A DNA stretch of 64,000 nt from Streptomyces sp. 549 (GCF_030124175.1 NZ_JASKMT010000001.1:124001-188000); one strand, 5' to 3'. Shown: positions 50,672-59,597, counted from the first letter of the stretch. Notes: generated from the letters alone by a model not told the origin. A program made the numbers and translations.

Positions 50672-50695
50672 GTTTCCTCCACACACTCGGGGTGA
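50672..50695 (+). promoter_or_regulatory. Possible sigma-B-type promoter of TerD-fusion gene
   Basis: GTTT (50672-50675), 14-base spacer, GGGTGA (50690-50695), two mismatches in the -10, ending 56 bases before the chosen ATG. If used, it argues against the GTG at 50692 as start. Confidence 0.4.
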
Positions 50696-50751
50696 GCCAG
50701 GTCACACCGCTGAGTCGTGCGCTGTTCGAGAGACAACCCGTGGGGGGCCGC

Positions 50752-52941
50752 ATGCACCGGATGTCCAAAGGCGGAAACGTCGCGCTGACAGAGCTCAAGG
50801 ATGACGTCGCCTCGGTGGTGCTGACGCTGTCCTGGTCCGATCCCACCGGCGAGGGCGACGCGGACATCTCGGTCCTGCTGCTTGGCCCCGACGGCAAGGT
50901 CTCCCGGGACGAGGACTTCTACTTCTACAACAACCCGACCGACGAGAACGGTTCGGTGCAGATGCTGGGCAAGTCACCCACCGGCTCGGGAACCGAGGAC
51001 CGGGTACTGGTGGACCTGGGCGCCGTGCCCGCCGTTGCGGAACGGCTGGTGGTGGCCGCCAGCCGCTACGCCGGCGCGACGTTCGGCGCACTCGCGGACC
51101 TGAAGCTGCTGCTGTCGGATCACACCGGCGAGACGCTGCTCTCGTTCGACATCACCGACGCGAGCGTCGAGACGGCGTTCGTCTTCGGAGAGCTGTACCG
51201 GCGGTCGGGAGTCTGGAAGTTCCGCGCGGTGGGCCAGGGGTACCGTTCCGGGCTGGCGGGGCTGGCCACTGACTTCGGCATCGACGTGGCCCAGGACGAG
51301 ACGGAGGAGGCAGAGCAGGACAGCGGGTGCGAGACGTCGGACTCTCCTGAAGGGGCTGCGACAACCGGGCACGAGACGGTGGTTGTGCCCGTGCAGGCGC
51401 AGACGCCGGATGAGGCGGTGAACCCCGTGCCCGTGCCCGCAACCGCCGCTGCCGAGAACTCCGGTGTCTTGGCAGCCGGCGCTCTCGCGCCGGACGGCGA
51501 GGGCACGCAGCCGCACGCACCCGGCACGGTCCTGCTCGCCCCCGGTCCCGCCGTCACCGTCACTGCGGACAGCGTTCCGACGCAGGTCGCAGCGGCTCCC
51601 GCCCTGGCGCCGCCGACCGCCACTTCCAAGGCCGCCAGGCGCCCGGTGCGCACGGCGAAGCGCCGCTCCACCCTCCCCAGGGCCCCCAAGGTGGACCTGT
51701 CCGACCACCCCAACTGGCGGGCCGCCCGGCTGTTCTCCGCCTCCGGGCTCCGCAACGACCAGGAACGCGAGACCCGGGCCACCTCGACCCTGCTCGCCGC
51801 GATGGCCCATGTGCCGGAGTTCGGACGCCGTCTCACCGCCAAGTTCAACGCGCCCGCGGGAACGGTGCAGACCTTCGCGGAGGCGTCGTTCCGGCACGGT
51901 GACGCCACCCTCCGGCCCGACGGGGTCATCCGCGTCGCCAGAGCGGGCCGCATCTGGACCGCCCTCGTCGAGACCAAGACCGGCGGCAACCCGCTCAAGC
52001 CCGACCAGGTGCAGCGGTACGTGGATCTGGCCGGCAAGCACGGTTACGAGACGGTCATCACGCTCTCCAACGACCTGGCGCTGGACGGCGAGCACCCGGT
52101 CCCGGTGGACAAGCGGCGGCTGCGCAAGGTCGCGCTGCGGCACCTCTCCTGGGCGGAGGTCACGCACGAGGCCCACCTGCTGTGCCACCACGACGGGTTG
52201 GCCAATCCGGCCCACGCCTGGCTGCTCAACGAACTGCTGCACTACCTGCGGCACGACAACGCGGGCTGCCAGGGTTTCCAGAACATGGGCGCGTCGTGGG
52301 TCCCGGTCCGCACCGCCATCACCGAGGGCACCCTGAGGGCGACCGACCGCCCCGCGATGCACGTCGCGGAGAACTGGGAGAAGCTGACCCGCCAGCTCTG
52401 CCTGAGGCTCGGCGGCAGTCGCGGCGTGACCGTGGCGCCGGTGTCCCGGGGCCGACGCGGCGGCGACGCGGCCACCCGGCGCGCGGAGACGGTGGCCGCG
52501 CTTGTCGAGACGGGCCGGCTCAGCACCGGGCTGCGGATCCCCGGCACGCCGGGGACGCTGTTGCTGGAGGCCGACCTGCGCACCGGCCGGCTGGAGACCA
52601 CCGTCGAGGTGGCCTCCGCCGAACGCGCCCGTCAGCTGTCACGTGTCCAGTGGTTGCTGCGGCAGCTCGCCGAGGCACCGGCCGAGGTACGGGTGGAGGC
52701 CGTGACCGGCCGACCGGGTGCGGGGCCCTGCGAGCTGCTGCGGATGCTCCGACAGGAACCCGGCCTGCTGGTACCCGACGCGGGCGAGGAGATCACCTCG
52801 TTCCGACTCACCCTGCCGAGCACTCTGGGGACCAGGCGCGGCACGGAGGAGACCGGTTTCATCCGCAGCGTGAACACCGCCGTCGACCGCTTCCTCGACG
52901 AAGTGGTGAGCCGTCTCAAGCCGGTGACAGCCGTCGTCTGA
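50752..52941 (+). CDS. TerD-domain protein fused to PD-(D/E)XK nuclease-like domain
   Basis: 729 aa. Residues about 4-175 are a TerD domain: [13 protein letters not shown], then [18 protein letters not shown] and [11 protein letters not shown], the acidic calcium-binding pattern of tellurite-resistance/stress TerD proteins. Residues 185-315 are a Pro/Ala linker. Residues about 325-470 look like a PD-(D/E)XK endonuclease: LRPDGVIRV gives Asp390, ALVETKTG gives Glu407 and Lys409, and [13 protein letters not shown] puts Gln419 where many restriction-like nucleases have it. Residues 470-729 are unassigned ([33 protein letters not shown]). ATG at 50752 follows a G-rich site; GTG 50692 is possible. 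No other ter gene adjoins. Confidence 0.85.
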   Translation: MHRMSKGGNVALTELKDDVASVVLTLSWSDPTGEGDADISVLLLGPDGKVSRDEDFYFYNNPTDENGSVQMLGKSPTGSGTEDRVLVDLGAVPAVAERLVVAASRYAGATFGALADLKLLLSDHTGETLLSFDITDASVETAFVFGELYRRSGVWKFRAVGQGYRSGLAGLATDFGIDVAQDETEEAEQDSGCETSDSPEGAATTGHETVVVPVQAQTPDEAVNPVPVPATAAAENSGVLAAGALAPDGEGTQPHAPGTVLLAPGPAVTVTADSVPTQVAAAPALAPPTATSKAARRPVRTAKRRSTLPRAPKVDLSDHPNWRAARLFSASGLRNDQERETRATSTLLAAMAHVPEFGRRLTAKFNAPAGTVQTFAEASFRHGDATLRPDGVIRVARAGRIWTALVETKTGGNPLKPDQVQRYVDLAGKHGYETVITLSNDLALDGEHPVPVDKRRLRKVALRHLSWAEVTHEAHLLCHHDGLANPAHAWLLNELLHYLRHDNAGCQGFQNMGASWVPVRTAITEGTLRATDRPAMHVAENWEKLTRQLCLRLGGSRGVTVAPVSRGRRGGDAATRRAETVAALVETGRLSTGLRIPGTPGTLLLEADLRTGRLETTVEVASAERARQLSRVQWLLRQLAEAPAEVRVEAVTGRPGAGPCELLRMLRQEPGLLVPDAGEEITSFRLTLPSTLGTRRGTEETGFIRSVNTAVDRFLDEVVSRLKPVTAVV

Positions 52942-52947
52942 GCTTCA

Positions 52948-52984
52948 CCGTACCCCGGGCCCTCGCGGCCGGCCCGGGGCACGG
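52948..52984. terminator. Hairpin terminator after TerD fusion
   Basis: A 9-bp stem (52953-52961 with 52971-52979) extends past one mismatch by CCGT/ACGG (52948-52951 with 52981-52984). It lies between convergent stops at 52941 and 53012. Confidence 0.72.
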
Positions 52985-53011
52985 CGAGGACCACCACGCC
53001 AGGGCCCGCGG

Positions 53012-53521
53012 TCAGCCGCGGAGGCGGGGGGCCAGGGACGCCGCGTCGGGCGGATCGCCGGTGAACGGCCGGTCTGCGGGCTCACCACCCGGCTCACCGG
53101 CCAGCCGGGCTGCCAGTGAACGGGCCCAGTCGAGCAGCCCCGGCACGTCGAGCCCGTGCGGCGGATCGCCTGCGAAGGGGGCGATCCCCGTCGCGCCGCG
53201 CCGCAGCAGCGCCGCGCCGCCGTCCGGATTGCCCCGGGCCGCGTGGGTGACGCCCACCGCCAGCTGCGCCAGGGCCCGCCACAGCGGTTCCTCCTGCGGC
53301 GGGCCCGTCTTCCAGGCGTCCTCGAAGACCTCGTGGGCGTGGAAGGGGCGGCCCGCGTCCAGCAGTCGCTGCGCTTCGGCGAGGGTCTGGTCCGCCGACC
53401 GCCGCACCCCCTCCGGCTGGCGCTCCACCCCCGGCGCGCCGTGCGGCAGGGGACGCCCCAGGGCGTCGCGGGGGCGGGCGTTGCGGGCCCGACCCTCCTC
53501 GTCACGGTCGCGGTCACCCAT
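53012..53521 (-). CDS. DUF309-family protein
   Basis: A 169-aa protein with the DUF309 signature AQRLLDAGRPFHAHEVFEDA followed by W, and ALAQLAVGVTHAARGNPDG; the His-x-x-Glu-x-x-E-x-x-W helix is the conserved core. Role unknown. Its start overlaps the stop of the TetR gene by 8 bases, so it is made from the autoregulated TetR transcript. Confidence 0.9.
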   Translation of the reverse strand: MGDRDRDEEGRARNARPRDALGRPLPHGAPGVERQPEGVRRSADQTLAEAQRLLDAGRPFHAHEVFEDAWKTGPPQEEPLWRALAQLAVGVTHAARGNPDGGAALLRRGATGIAPFAGDPPHGLDVPGLLDWARSLAARLAGEPGGEPADRPFTGDPPDAASLAPRLRG

Positions 53522-54290
53522 GTTGCTGCCCCTTCGTCACGTGCACCTCCACACCGTCCAGAAGCAGCCCGAGGCCGAACGCGAAGTCCTCCTCGGGCCC
53601 GAACGGCTCACCGAGCACCCCCGAGTCGAGCACCTCGGACACTGCCGGGTAACGTCCGCCGCCGGTCAGCCGCCCCAGCAGCAGGCCGTAGGCGGCTGTC
53701 GCCTCGACCAGGGTCAGGCCCGACGAGCGGGCGCCGTCCTCCAGGTCGGCCGTCAGTGACGCCTCGCTGCGCACGTACCCGCTGACCAGGTTCAGCACTC
53801 CCAGCCGCGCGCCGGGCGCCAGCCCGGACGCCGCGAGGCAGCGCAGCCCCTGCTCCATCCAGGCCACCGAGTTGGGCGTGACCGGCGGCGTGCTGACCGG
53901 GATGCGGAGTATCCACAGGTTGCGGTGCAGCAGCTCCCGGTAGGCCCACGCCCACCGGGTGAGCCCGTCACGCCAGCTCTCGCCCTCCGGCGGGTCCGCC
54001 GGAGGGCCGGCCGCGGCTGCGTCCTCCATCAGGACAAGCAGGTCGTCCTTGGAGGAGACGTACCGGTACAGCGCCATCGTCGACACGCCCAGCTCCGCCG
54101 CAACCCTGCCCATGGTGACCGCGGGCAGTCCTTCGGCGGCCGTCACGTCCAGCGCCGCCCGCACGATGCGCTCGATGCTCAGGCCGGGTTTTCGTCCCTT
54201 GCCCTGCCGCTCCCGCAGTCCCCAGGCCGCCTCGACTCCCGGCGGCAGGCCCGTCGCGCTGCGGGCCGCCGGGGTGTTGTTGCTCACCAT
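53514..54290 (-). CDS. TetR-family repressor of the ABC exporter
   Basis: 258 aa. Residues about 35-85 are the TetR helix-turn-helix (LSIERIVRAALDVTAAEG and VAAELGVSTMALYRYVSSKD); the rest is the TetR_C ligand domain (WMEQGLRCLAASGL, LVSGYVRSEAS). ATG at 54290 lies 7 bases from a perfect palindromic operator and lacks a ribosome site, suggesting leaderless or weak translation. Two operators sit between it and the divergent exporter genes, so it probably represses both. It cotranscribes DUF309. Confidence 0.92.
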   Translation of the reverse strand: MVSNNTPAARSATGLPPGVEAAWGLRERQGKGRKPGLSIERIVRAALDVTAAEGLPAVTMGRVAAELGVSTMALYRYVSSKDDLLVLMEDAAAAGPPADPPEGESWRDGLTRWAWAYRELLHRNLWILRIPVSTPPVTPNSVAWMEQGLRCLAASGLAPGARLGVLNLVSGYVRSEASLTADLEDGARSSGLTLVEATAAYGLLLGRLTGGGRYPAVSEVLDSGVLGEPFGPEEDFAFGLGLLLDGVEVHVTKGQQHG

Positions 54291-54296
54291 GGGTTC

Positions 54297-54332
54297 GTGT
54301 ATAACATACACACAGAGGTGTACGGCATACAC
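54297..54332. promoter_or_regulatory. Paired TetR operators
   Basis: GTGTATAACATACAC (54297-54311) and GTGTACGGCATACAC (54318-54332) are 15-bp palindromes with the same GTGTA/TACAC arms. Their centres are 21 bp apart, two helical turns, as expected for two dimers on one face. They lie between tetR and the ABC genes. Confidence 0.82.
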
Positions 54333-54427
54333 AGAACAGCGTGCCACGTACGCATTGGCGACGCCCGGAGGGGCGCGCCGGGAGCAGCGCGAGCAGAGTC
54401 CGGCGACGAGGAAGCGGGGGCGTGCAC

Positions 54428-55396
54428 ATGAGGGCGACGAAACGGGCGACGGCAGACGAGGCCGCGGCGATCGAGGTGCGGGGGCTGACCAAGCGCTACG
54501 GGCGGACGGAGGTGCTGTCCGGGCTGGACCTGTCGGTGGCTGCCGGGAGCGTGTTCTGCCTGCTCGGCCCCAACGGCGCGGGCAAGACCACCACCGTCCG
54601 CATCCTGGCCACCCTGCTGCGCGCCGACGCGGGCACGGCGCGCGTCGCCGGCCACGATGTCGTCCGTGAGCGGCGTCAGGTGCGCAGGCACATCAGCCTC
54701 ACCGGCCAGTTCGCGGCCGTCGACGAACTTCTGACAGGTGAGGAGAACCTGCGGACCGTCGCTCGCCTGCGCGGGCTGCCCCGGGCGGCGGCCCGTTCCC
54801 GCGCCCGTTCCCTGCTGGATCAGTTCGCGCTCGCCGAGGCCGGCGGCCGGCGGGTGGCCACCTACTCGGGCGGCATGCGCAGGCGGCTGGACATCGCCGC
54901 CGGCCTGGTCACCCCCGTGCGGGTGCTGTTCCTCGACGAGCCGACGACGGGCCTCGACCCGCGCAGCCGCCGCACCATGTGGCACCTCGTCGAGGAGCTC
55001 GCCGCCTCCGGGGCCACCGTCCTGCTCACCACGCAGTACCTGGAGGAGGCCGAACGGCTCGCGGACCGCATCGCCGTACTGGACGGCGGCCGGATCATCG
55101 CCGAGGGCACGGTGGCTGATTTGAAGCAGCGCATCGCCGGTCAGCGACTCGACCTCACTCTCACCGACAACGCGGCCTACACCCGGGTGCTGGGCGCCCT
55201 GGACGACCACGCCGCGCAGCCTGACCCCGAGCGGCTCTCGATAACCGTGGCCACCGGCGGCGGCGCCGACGGCGTGCGCGCGCTGCTCGACGCCGTGGAT
55301 CCGCACCGCGTGGACGTGGCCCGGTTCACCGTCCGCGACGCCACCCTCGACGACGTGTTCCTCTCCCTCACCGACGAACGGCCAGCCCATGTCTGA
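54428..55396 (+). CDS. ABC exporter ATP-binding protein (DrrA-like)
   Basis: A 322-aa ATPase. Walker A is LLGPNGAGKTTT, the signature is YSGGMRRRLDIAAGL, Walker B is VLFLDEPTTGLDP, and the switch His region is LLTTQYLEEAERLADRI; the C-terminal DDVFLSLT is typical of daunorubicin-resistance (DrrA) proteins. With the permease it would export a hydrophobic drug or lipid. ATG at 54428; an in-frame GTG 6 bases earlier is possible. It overlaps the permease by 8 bases; transcription should start at the TetR operators. Confidence 0.94.
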   Translation: MRATKRATADEAAAIEVRGLTKRYGRTEVLSGLDLSVAAGSVFCLLGPNGAGKTTTVRILATLLRADAGTARVAGHDVVRERRQVRRHISLTGQFAAVDELLTGEENLRTVARLRGLPRAAARSRARSLLDQFALAEAGGRRVATYSGGMRRRLDIAAGLVTPVRVLFLDEPTTGLDPRSRRTMWHLVEELAASGATVLLTTQYLEEAERLADRIAVLDGGRIIAEGTVADLKQRIAGQRLDLTLTDNAAYTRVLGALDDHAAQPDPERLSITVATGGGADGVRALLDAVDPHRVDVARFTVRDATLDDVFLSLTDERPAHV

Positions 55397-56159
55397 GTTC
55401 GCCCTGCCCCGGCCGGCCTTTCACGCCCTCACCCTGACCGGGCGCAGTCTCCGGTTCGGTACCCGCAACGCCGAAGCCGTCCTGGTCTCCCTGGTCCTGC
55501 CGGTGCTGCTGATGCTGGTCTTCGTCTACTTCTTCGGTGGCGCCATAGAGACCGGCACGGCCTACGTGTCCTACGTCGTGCCCGGCGTGCTGGTGCTGTG
55601 CGCGGGGTACGGCGCTTCGCAGGCCGCCGTCAGCGTCAGCGCGGACCTCACCAGCGGTGCCGTCGACCGCTTCCGGTCTCTTGACGTGAGCGGCTTCTCC
55701 CTGCTGTTCGGGCACGTCACGGCCGGAGCGGTCCGCAACGTCGTGGCGACCGCAGCGGTGTTCGCGGTCGCCTTCGCGATCGGGTTCCGGCCCCAGGCCG
55801 GCCCGGCCGCGTGGATGGCGGCACTGGCGCTGCTACTGGCCTACGTGCTGGCGATGTCCTGGCTGGCCGCCTGTGTGGGCCTGGTCGCTCGCTCACCCGA
55901 GGGTGCGGGCGCCTTCACCTTCACCGTGCTGTTCCTGCCCTACCCCAGCAGTGCGTTCGTTCCGGTGGACACCATGCCCGGCTGGTTGCACGGATTCGCC
56001 GAGCACCAGCCGGTCACGCCGCTGATCGAGTCGCTCCGTGGCCTGCTGCTGGCCGAACCGGTGGGCGGAACACCGTGGGTGGCACTCGCCTGGTGCTCCG
56101 GAGCCGCGCTCATATCGATCGCCGCCGCCGGCCCCTTGTTCCAGCGGCGCTTCCGCTGA
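55389..56159 (+). CDS. ABC exporter permease (DrrB-like)
   Basis: A 256-aa ABC-2 type membrane protein with six helices (ISLV-type run VLVSLVLPVLLMLVFVYFFG, VVPGVLVLCAGYGASQAA, VVATAAVFAVAFAIGF, ALALLLAYVLAMSWLAACVG and C-terminal ALISIAAAGPLF). The conserved SxDLTSGAVDRFRSLDVS loop after helix 2 and the Pro-rich FLPYPSSAFVPVDTMPGWL are DrrB hallmarks. Forms the channel of the exporter encoded just upstream. Confidence 0.93.
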   Translation: MSEFALPRPAFHALTLTGRSLRFGTRNAEAVLVSLVLPVLLMLVFVYFFGGAIETGTAYVSYVVPGVLVLCAGYGASQAAVSVSADLTSGAVDRFRSLDVSGFSLLFGHVTAGAVRNVVATAAVFAVAFAIGFRPQAGPAAWMAALALLLAYVLAMSWLAACVGLVARSPEGAGAFTFTVLFLPYPSSAFVPVDTMPGWLHGFAEHQPVTPLIESLRGLLLAEPVGGTPWVALAWCSGAALISIAAAGPLFQRRFR

Positions 56160-56213
56160 GACGCGCCGGCCGGCCGTGCTGCGCGGGAGCCCGGTAGAGG
56201 TGAACATGGAGGA

Positions 56214-57749
56214 ATGCTGCTGGCTGACCTCGCTCGAACTTCCCAACAGGTGACGGCCACCTCCGCCCGCTCGCAGAAGGTCGCCCTGCTGGCGCGGCTG
56301 TTCGCGACAGCCGAACCGTCCGAGGCGCCGATCGCCGTCACCTACCTGGCGGGACGACTGCCCCAGCGCCGGATCGGCGTGGGCTGGCGCACGCTGACCG
56401 AGCGGCACTCACCAGCCCCGACCGGACTGCTCACCGTCGCCGAGGTGCACTCCGTTTTGGAGCGGATAGCGGCGGTCAGTGGCAAAGGCGCGGTGCAGCA
56501 GCGCCGGGAACTGCTCGCGACCCTGATGACCGCGGCCACGGAGGAGGAGCAGCAGTTCCTGGTCCGACTCATCAGCGGGGAACTGCGCCAGGGCGCACTG
56601 GACGCCCTGGCCGTGGAGGGACTGGCCGCCGCCGCGGACGCCGATCCGGCCGAGGTGCGCCGGGCAGTGATGCTCGGCGGCTCGCTGGGCTCGGTCGCAG
56701 AGGCGCTACTGGCCCGCGGCCCCGAGGCCCTCGCCGAGTACCGGCTGACCGTGGGCCGTCCGGTCCAGCCGATGCTCGCGCACTCGGCCAAGGACGTCGA
56801 CGAGGCTGTGGGCCGGTTGGGGCCCTGCGCAGTGGAGGAGAAGCTGGACGGTATCCGGGTGCAGGTCCACCTCGACGGCGACAGTGTGCGGGTGTGGACC
56901 CGCACACTGGACGAGATCACCGACCGGCTGCCCGAGGTGCGTTCCGCGGCACTCGGCTTCGCCGCCGAGCAGGCGGTGGTCGACGGCGAGGTCATCGCCC
57001 TGGACGAACAGGGCCGCCCGCGAGCCTTCCAGGACGTGGCGGGCCGGGTCGGCTCCAGGGTCGATGTGTCGGCGGCCCAGGCGTCGTTGCCGCTCTCCGT
57101 GGTCTTCTTCGACCTACTCGCCGTGGACGGTGAGGACGTGCTCGACCTCACCACCGCGGACCGCCACGCCCGGCTGGCCCGAGTGGTGCCGGAGACCCAG
57201 CGGGTGCGGCGCCTGGTCGTCACGGACCCGATGGATCCCGAGCAGCGTTCAGCGGCACGCGAGTTCACCGCAGCCGTGCGGCAGCGCGGCCACGAGGGAG
57301 TGGTGGTGAAGGCTCTGGACGCGGAGTACCGGGCAGGCCGCAGGGGCTCGTCATGGCTGAAGGTGAAGCCCGTGCACACGCTCGACCTGGTCGTGCTCGC
57401 CGCCGAGTGGGGTCACGGGCGGCGCACCGGCAAGCTCTCCAACCTCCACCTGGGGGCCCGCCGCCCGGACGGCTCGTTCGCCATGCTCGGCAAGACCTTC
57501 AAGGGCCTCACCGACGCCGTACTGGAATGGCAGACCGAACGGCTGCAGGAGCTGACGACCGCCACGCATGACTGGGGAGTCACCGTCCGGCCCGAGCTGG
57601 TCGTGGAGATCGCCTTCGACGGCGTTCAGCGCTCGACCCGATACCCGGCGGGGGTGACGCTGCGCTTCGCCCGGGTGGTCCGCTACCGGGAGGACAAGGA
57701 CGCCGCCGAAGCGGACACGGTGGAATCAGTCGTGGCCCTGCGCGTCTGA
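56214..57749 (+). CDS. ATP-dependent DNA ligase
   Basis: A 511-aa ligase of the LigB/archaeal type. The N-terminal DNA-binding domain starts LLADLARTSQQVTATSARSQ. Motif I is EEKLDGIRVQV with the adenylated Lys210; VWTRTLDEITDRLPE is motif Ia/II; VFFDLLAVDG is motif IIIa; GHEGVVVKALD is motif IV; and SSWLKVKP is motif V. The C-terminal OB fold ends the protein. It seals nicks with ATP, as an accessory to the essential NAD ligase. ATG at 56214 matches the family start. It is a single-gene unit. Confidence 0.95.
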   Translation: MLLADLARTSQQVTATSARSQKVALLARLFATAEPSEAPIAVTYLAGRLPQRRIGVGWRTLTERHSPAPTGLLTVAEVHSVLERIAAVSGKGAVQQRRELLATLMTAATEEEQQFLVRLISGELRQGALDALAVEGLAAAADADPAEVRRAVMLGGSLGSVAEALLARGPEALAEYRLTVGRPVQPMLAHSAKDVDEAVGRLGPCAVEEKLDGIRVQVHLDGDSVRVWTRTLDEITDRLPEVRSAALGFAAEQAVVDGEVIALDEQGRPRAFQDVAGRVGSRVDVSAAQASLPLSVVFFDLLAVDGEDVLDLTTADRHARLARVVPETQRVRRLVVTDPMDPEQRSAAREFTAAVRQRGHEGVVVKALDAEYRAGRRGSSWLKVKPVHTLDLVVLAAEWGHGRRTGKLSNLHLGARRPDGSFAMLGKTFKGLTDAVLEWQTERLQELTTATHDWGVTVRPELVVEIAFDGVQRSTRYPAGVTLRFARVVRYREDKDAAEADTVESVVALRV

Positions 57750-57836
57750 GCCGCACAGGCGCCCTCTGGGCGCACCGCCCCCTCGCGCCCGTCGCAGTGC
57801 CGACGCTGACGCCGTCCTTGAGGCCGTCGTCGTACT

Positions 57837-58049
57837 TCAGCTTGCCCTGTCCTCGGCGAGCGTGTGCGCGACGAGGGCGTTGGCGTGGCCGTGCCCGAGG
57901 CCGTGCTCGGCCTTCAGCCAGGAGACGAGCTCTCCGTGCCTGGCCAGCGGCGAGGACCGGATCAGCTCCTTCCACTCCGCCACCGGGCGACCGTACTTCT
58001 TCTCGATCGACGGGAAGTAGCTGGCGGGACCCTTCACCGGTTCGGCCAT
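57837..58049 (-). CDS. DUF4287 protein
   Basis: A 70-aa protein: KGPASYFPSIEKKYGRPVAE, W-K-x-L-I-R and LVSWLKAEHGLGHGHANALV, the whole DUF4287 domain. It is a helical bundle of unknown role, sometimes beside DUF5655. GGAGG lies 7 bases before the ATG. It is divergent from a TetR gene whose operators lie between them, so it may be in its regulon. Confidence 0.9.
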   Translation of the reverse strand: MAEPVKGPASYFPSIEKKYGRPVAEWKELIRSSPLARHGELVSWLKAEHGLGHGHANALVAHTLAEDRAS

Positions 58050-58117
58050 CAGTCCGCCTCCTTCGTATCGGCGCGTGCCACTGCTCCTGCACGCAGCTCG
58101 CGATCCAGTCACAGGTT

Positions 58118-58163
58118 GAGTACTGGACGGTACAGTACTCAGATCAGAACTGGACTGTCCAGT
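58118..58163. promoter_or_regulatory. Paired palindromic operators of second TetR
   Basis: Site 1 is GAGTACTG-N7-CAGTACTC (58118-58140); its core ACTGGACGGTACAGT aligns with site 2, ACTGGACTGTCCAGT (58149-58163), a perfect palindrome. Centres are 27 bp apart. Consensus is ACTGGACNGTNCAGT, upstream of the TetR gene. Confidence 0.8.
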
Positions 58164-58191
58164 ACTATCCGTGAAGCAGACTGGAGGCGGC

Positions 58192-58812
58192 ATGGAAACA
58201 CAGGACGAGGGGCGTTCGGCACGCAAGCGCCGGGCCATCACGGAGGCCGCGACGCAGGTGTTCCTGAGCAAGGGGTATGCGGGAACCAGCATGGACGATG
58301 TGGCGAGGCTGGCCGCCGTCTCCAAGCAGACCGTCTACAAGCACTTCACCGACAAGGACGGACTGTTCACCGAGGTCGTACTGGCCACCACCTCCCGGGT
58401 GGACGCCATGATCGACCTGGTCGCCGACGTCCCCCTCGACGCGGCCGCCCTGGAGGCGAACCTGGTCCGGCTCGCCCGCGAGTTCCTCACCGCGCTCACC
58501 CAGCCGCAGGTTCTCCGGTTGCGGCGCCTCGTCATCGCCAGCGCTGACACCTTTCCCGAACTGGGCACGGCCTGGTACGAGCAGGGATTCGAGCGGGTCC
58601 TGGCAACCCTGGCAGCCACCTTCGCGCGCCTGACCGAGCACGGCCTGCTCCAGGTCCGCGAACCGCTGCTCGCCGCGCAGCACTTCGCCGGACTTCTGCT
58701 GTGGATCCCGGTGAACCGGGCCATGTTCACCGGCGGCACGGCCTTCGAACCGGCCGAGTGCGAACACCTGGCGACAGCCGGGGTACGCACCTTCCTCGCC
58801 GCCTACGGTTGA
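58192..58812 (+). CDS. TetR/AcrR-family regulator
   Basis: 206 aa. The helix-turn-helix is KRRAITEAATQVFLSKGYAG then MDDVARLAAVSKQTVYKHFT; the C-terminal domain has LTQPQVLRLRRLVIASADTF as in TetR_C_11-type members. ATG at 58192 with GGAGG is preferred over GTG 58171. It is autoregulated if the two palindromes just upstream are its operators; its target could be DUF4287 or a distant gene, as no efflux pump adjoins. Confidence 0.93.
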   Translation: METQDEGRSARKRRAITEAATQVFLSKGYAGTSMDDVARLAAVSKQTVYKHFTDKDGLFTEVVLATTSRVDAMIDLVADVPLDAAALEANLVRLAREFLTALTQPQVLRLRRLVIASADTFPELGTAWYEQGFERVLATLAATFARLTEHGLLQVREPLLAAQHFAGLLLWIPVNRAMFTGGTAFEPAECEHLATAGVRTFLAAYG

Positions 58813-58830
58813 CCCGCCCGGCCGACCCGG

Positions 58831-59292
58831 CTACTCCCCCGGAGCGACGGGCGGCCCGCCCCGGGACTCGCTGCCGGCGCTGCCGTCCAGCTCCGCACGC
58901 AGCAGGTCGGCCGTCTGCTCCGCGTGGGCGGCGTCCCGGTAGCGGGTGCGGGGCCAGAAGAAGCCGCGGAGCCCGTCCTTGGGGTTGCGCGGCACCACAT
59001 GGGTGTGGAGGTGCGGCACGGACTGGCTGACCCGGTTGTTGAGGGCCACGAACGACCCGGCCGCGTCCATCGCCCGCTCCACTCCTGCGGCGACCCGCTG
59101 CACCCGCTCGAAGTAGGGGCCCACGTCGCCGGCGGGCAGGTCCGTCAGCGTACGCACGTGGCGTCGCGGCACCACCAGGACGTGACCGGCGAACAGAGGA
59201 CGGGTGTCGAGGAAGCCCACCGCCAGGGCGTCGCCGAAGACCAGGTGGGCCGGTTCGCCACCGGCGACGATCGAGCAGAAGAGGCAGTCCAC
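58831..59292 (-). CDS. HIT-family nucleotide hydrolase
   Basis: A 153-aa histidine-triad protein: CLFCSIVAGGEPAHLVFGD at the N-terminus (with two zinc-type cysteines), HVLVVPRRHVRTLTDL in the middle, and the catalytic triad PHLHTHVVPR with His94, His96 and His98. It would hydrolyse dinucleoside polyphosphates or AMP-linked compounds. The last 25 residues are an acidic tail. GTG start. Confidence 0.93.
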   Translation of the reverse strand: MDCLFCSIVAGGEPAHLVFGDALAVGFLDTRPLFAGHVLVVPRRHVRTLTDLPAGDVGPYFERVQRVAAGVERAMDAAGSFVALNNRVSQSVPHLHTHVVPRNPKDGLRGFFWPRTRYRDAAHAEQTADLLRAELDGSAGSESRGGPPVAPGE

Positions 59293-59597
59293 GCCCTCAG
59301 TGAACTACGCCGTGCGTCCGGAGCTCCGCGGACGCGCCTACCGTCCACTCGGACAGCACCGGCACCGGTACCGGCAACCACCAGCGTCGTTGCCGTCACA
59401 CCGTTTGCCGTATCCGTCGCCGTCGCCGTGCGTGCGCCGCTCGGTACTCACTCGGCCTATTCGCCTGCGCCGTGCGGGTGAGCGCACGGCGGCGTGCCAG
59501 GGGGTTGCGCGCCCGTCGAGCCGCCCGGGCCCATCCTGACCGGTGGAGCAGGGCCCGGTCGGGGCCGCTGCCCACCACTGGCGAGGAGTGAGGGTCC
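59293..59597. other. Intergenic region, divergent promoters
   Basis: 305 bases between the HIT and cysteine-rich genes. It has simple CCG-rich repeats (around 59398-59440) but no recognised gene, promoter or terminator. Confidence 0.4.

Noticed and set aside
50692..50751. GTG start 20 codons upstream for the TerD fusion
   Set aside because: TerD homology begins at SKGG just after the ATG at 50752, and a possible promoter -10 overlaps the GTG. It remains possible.
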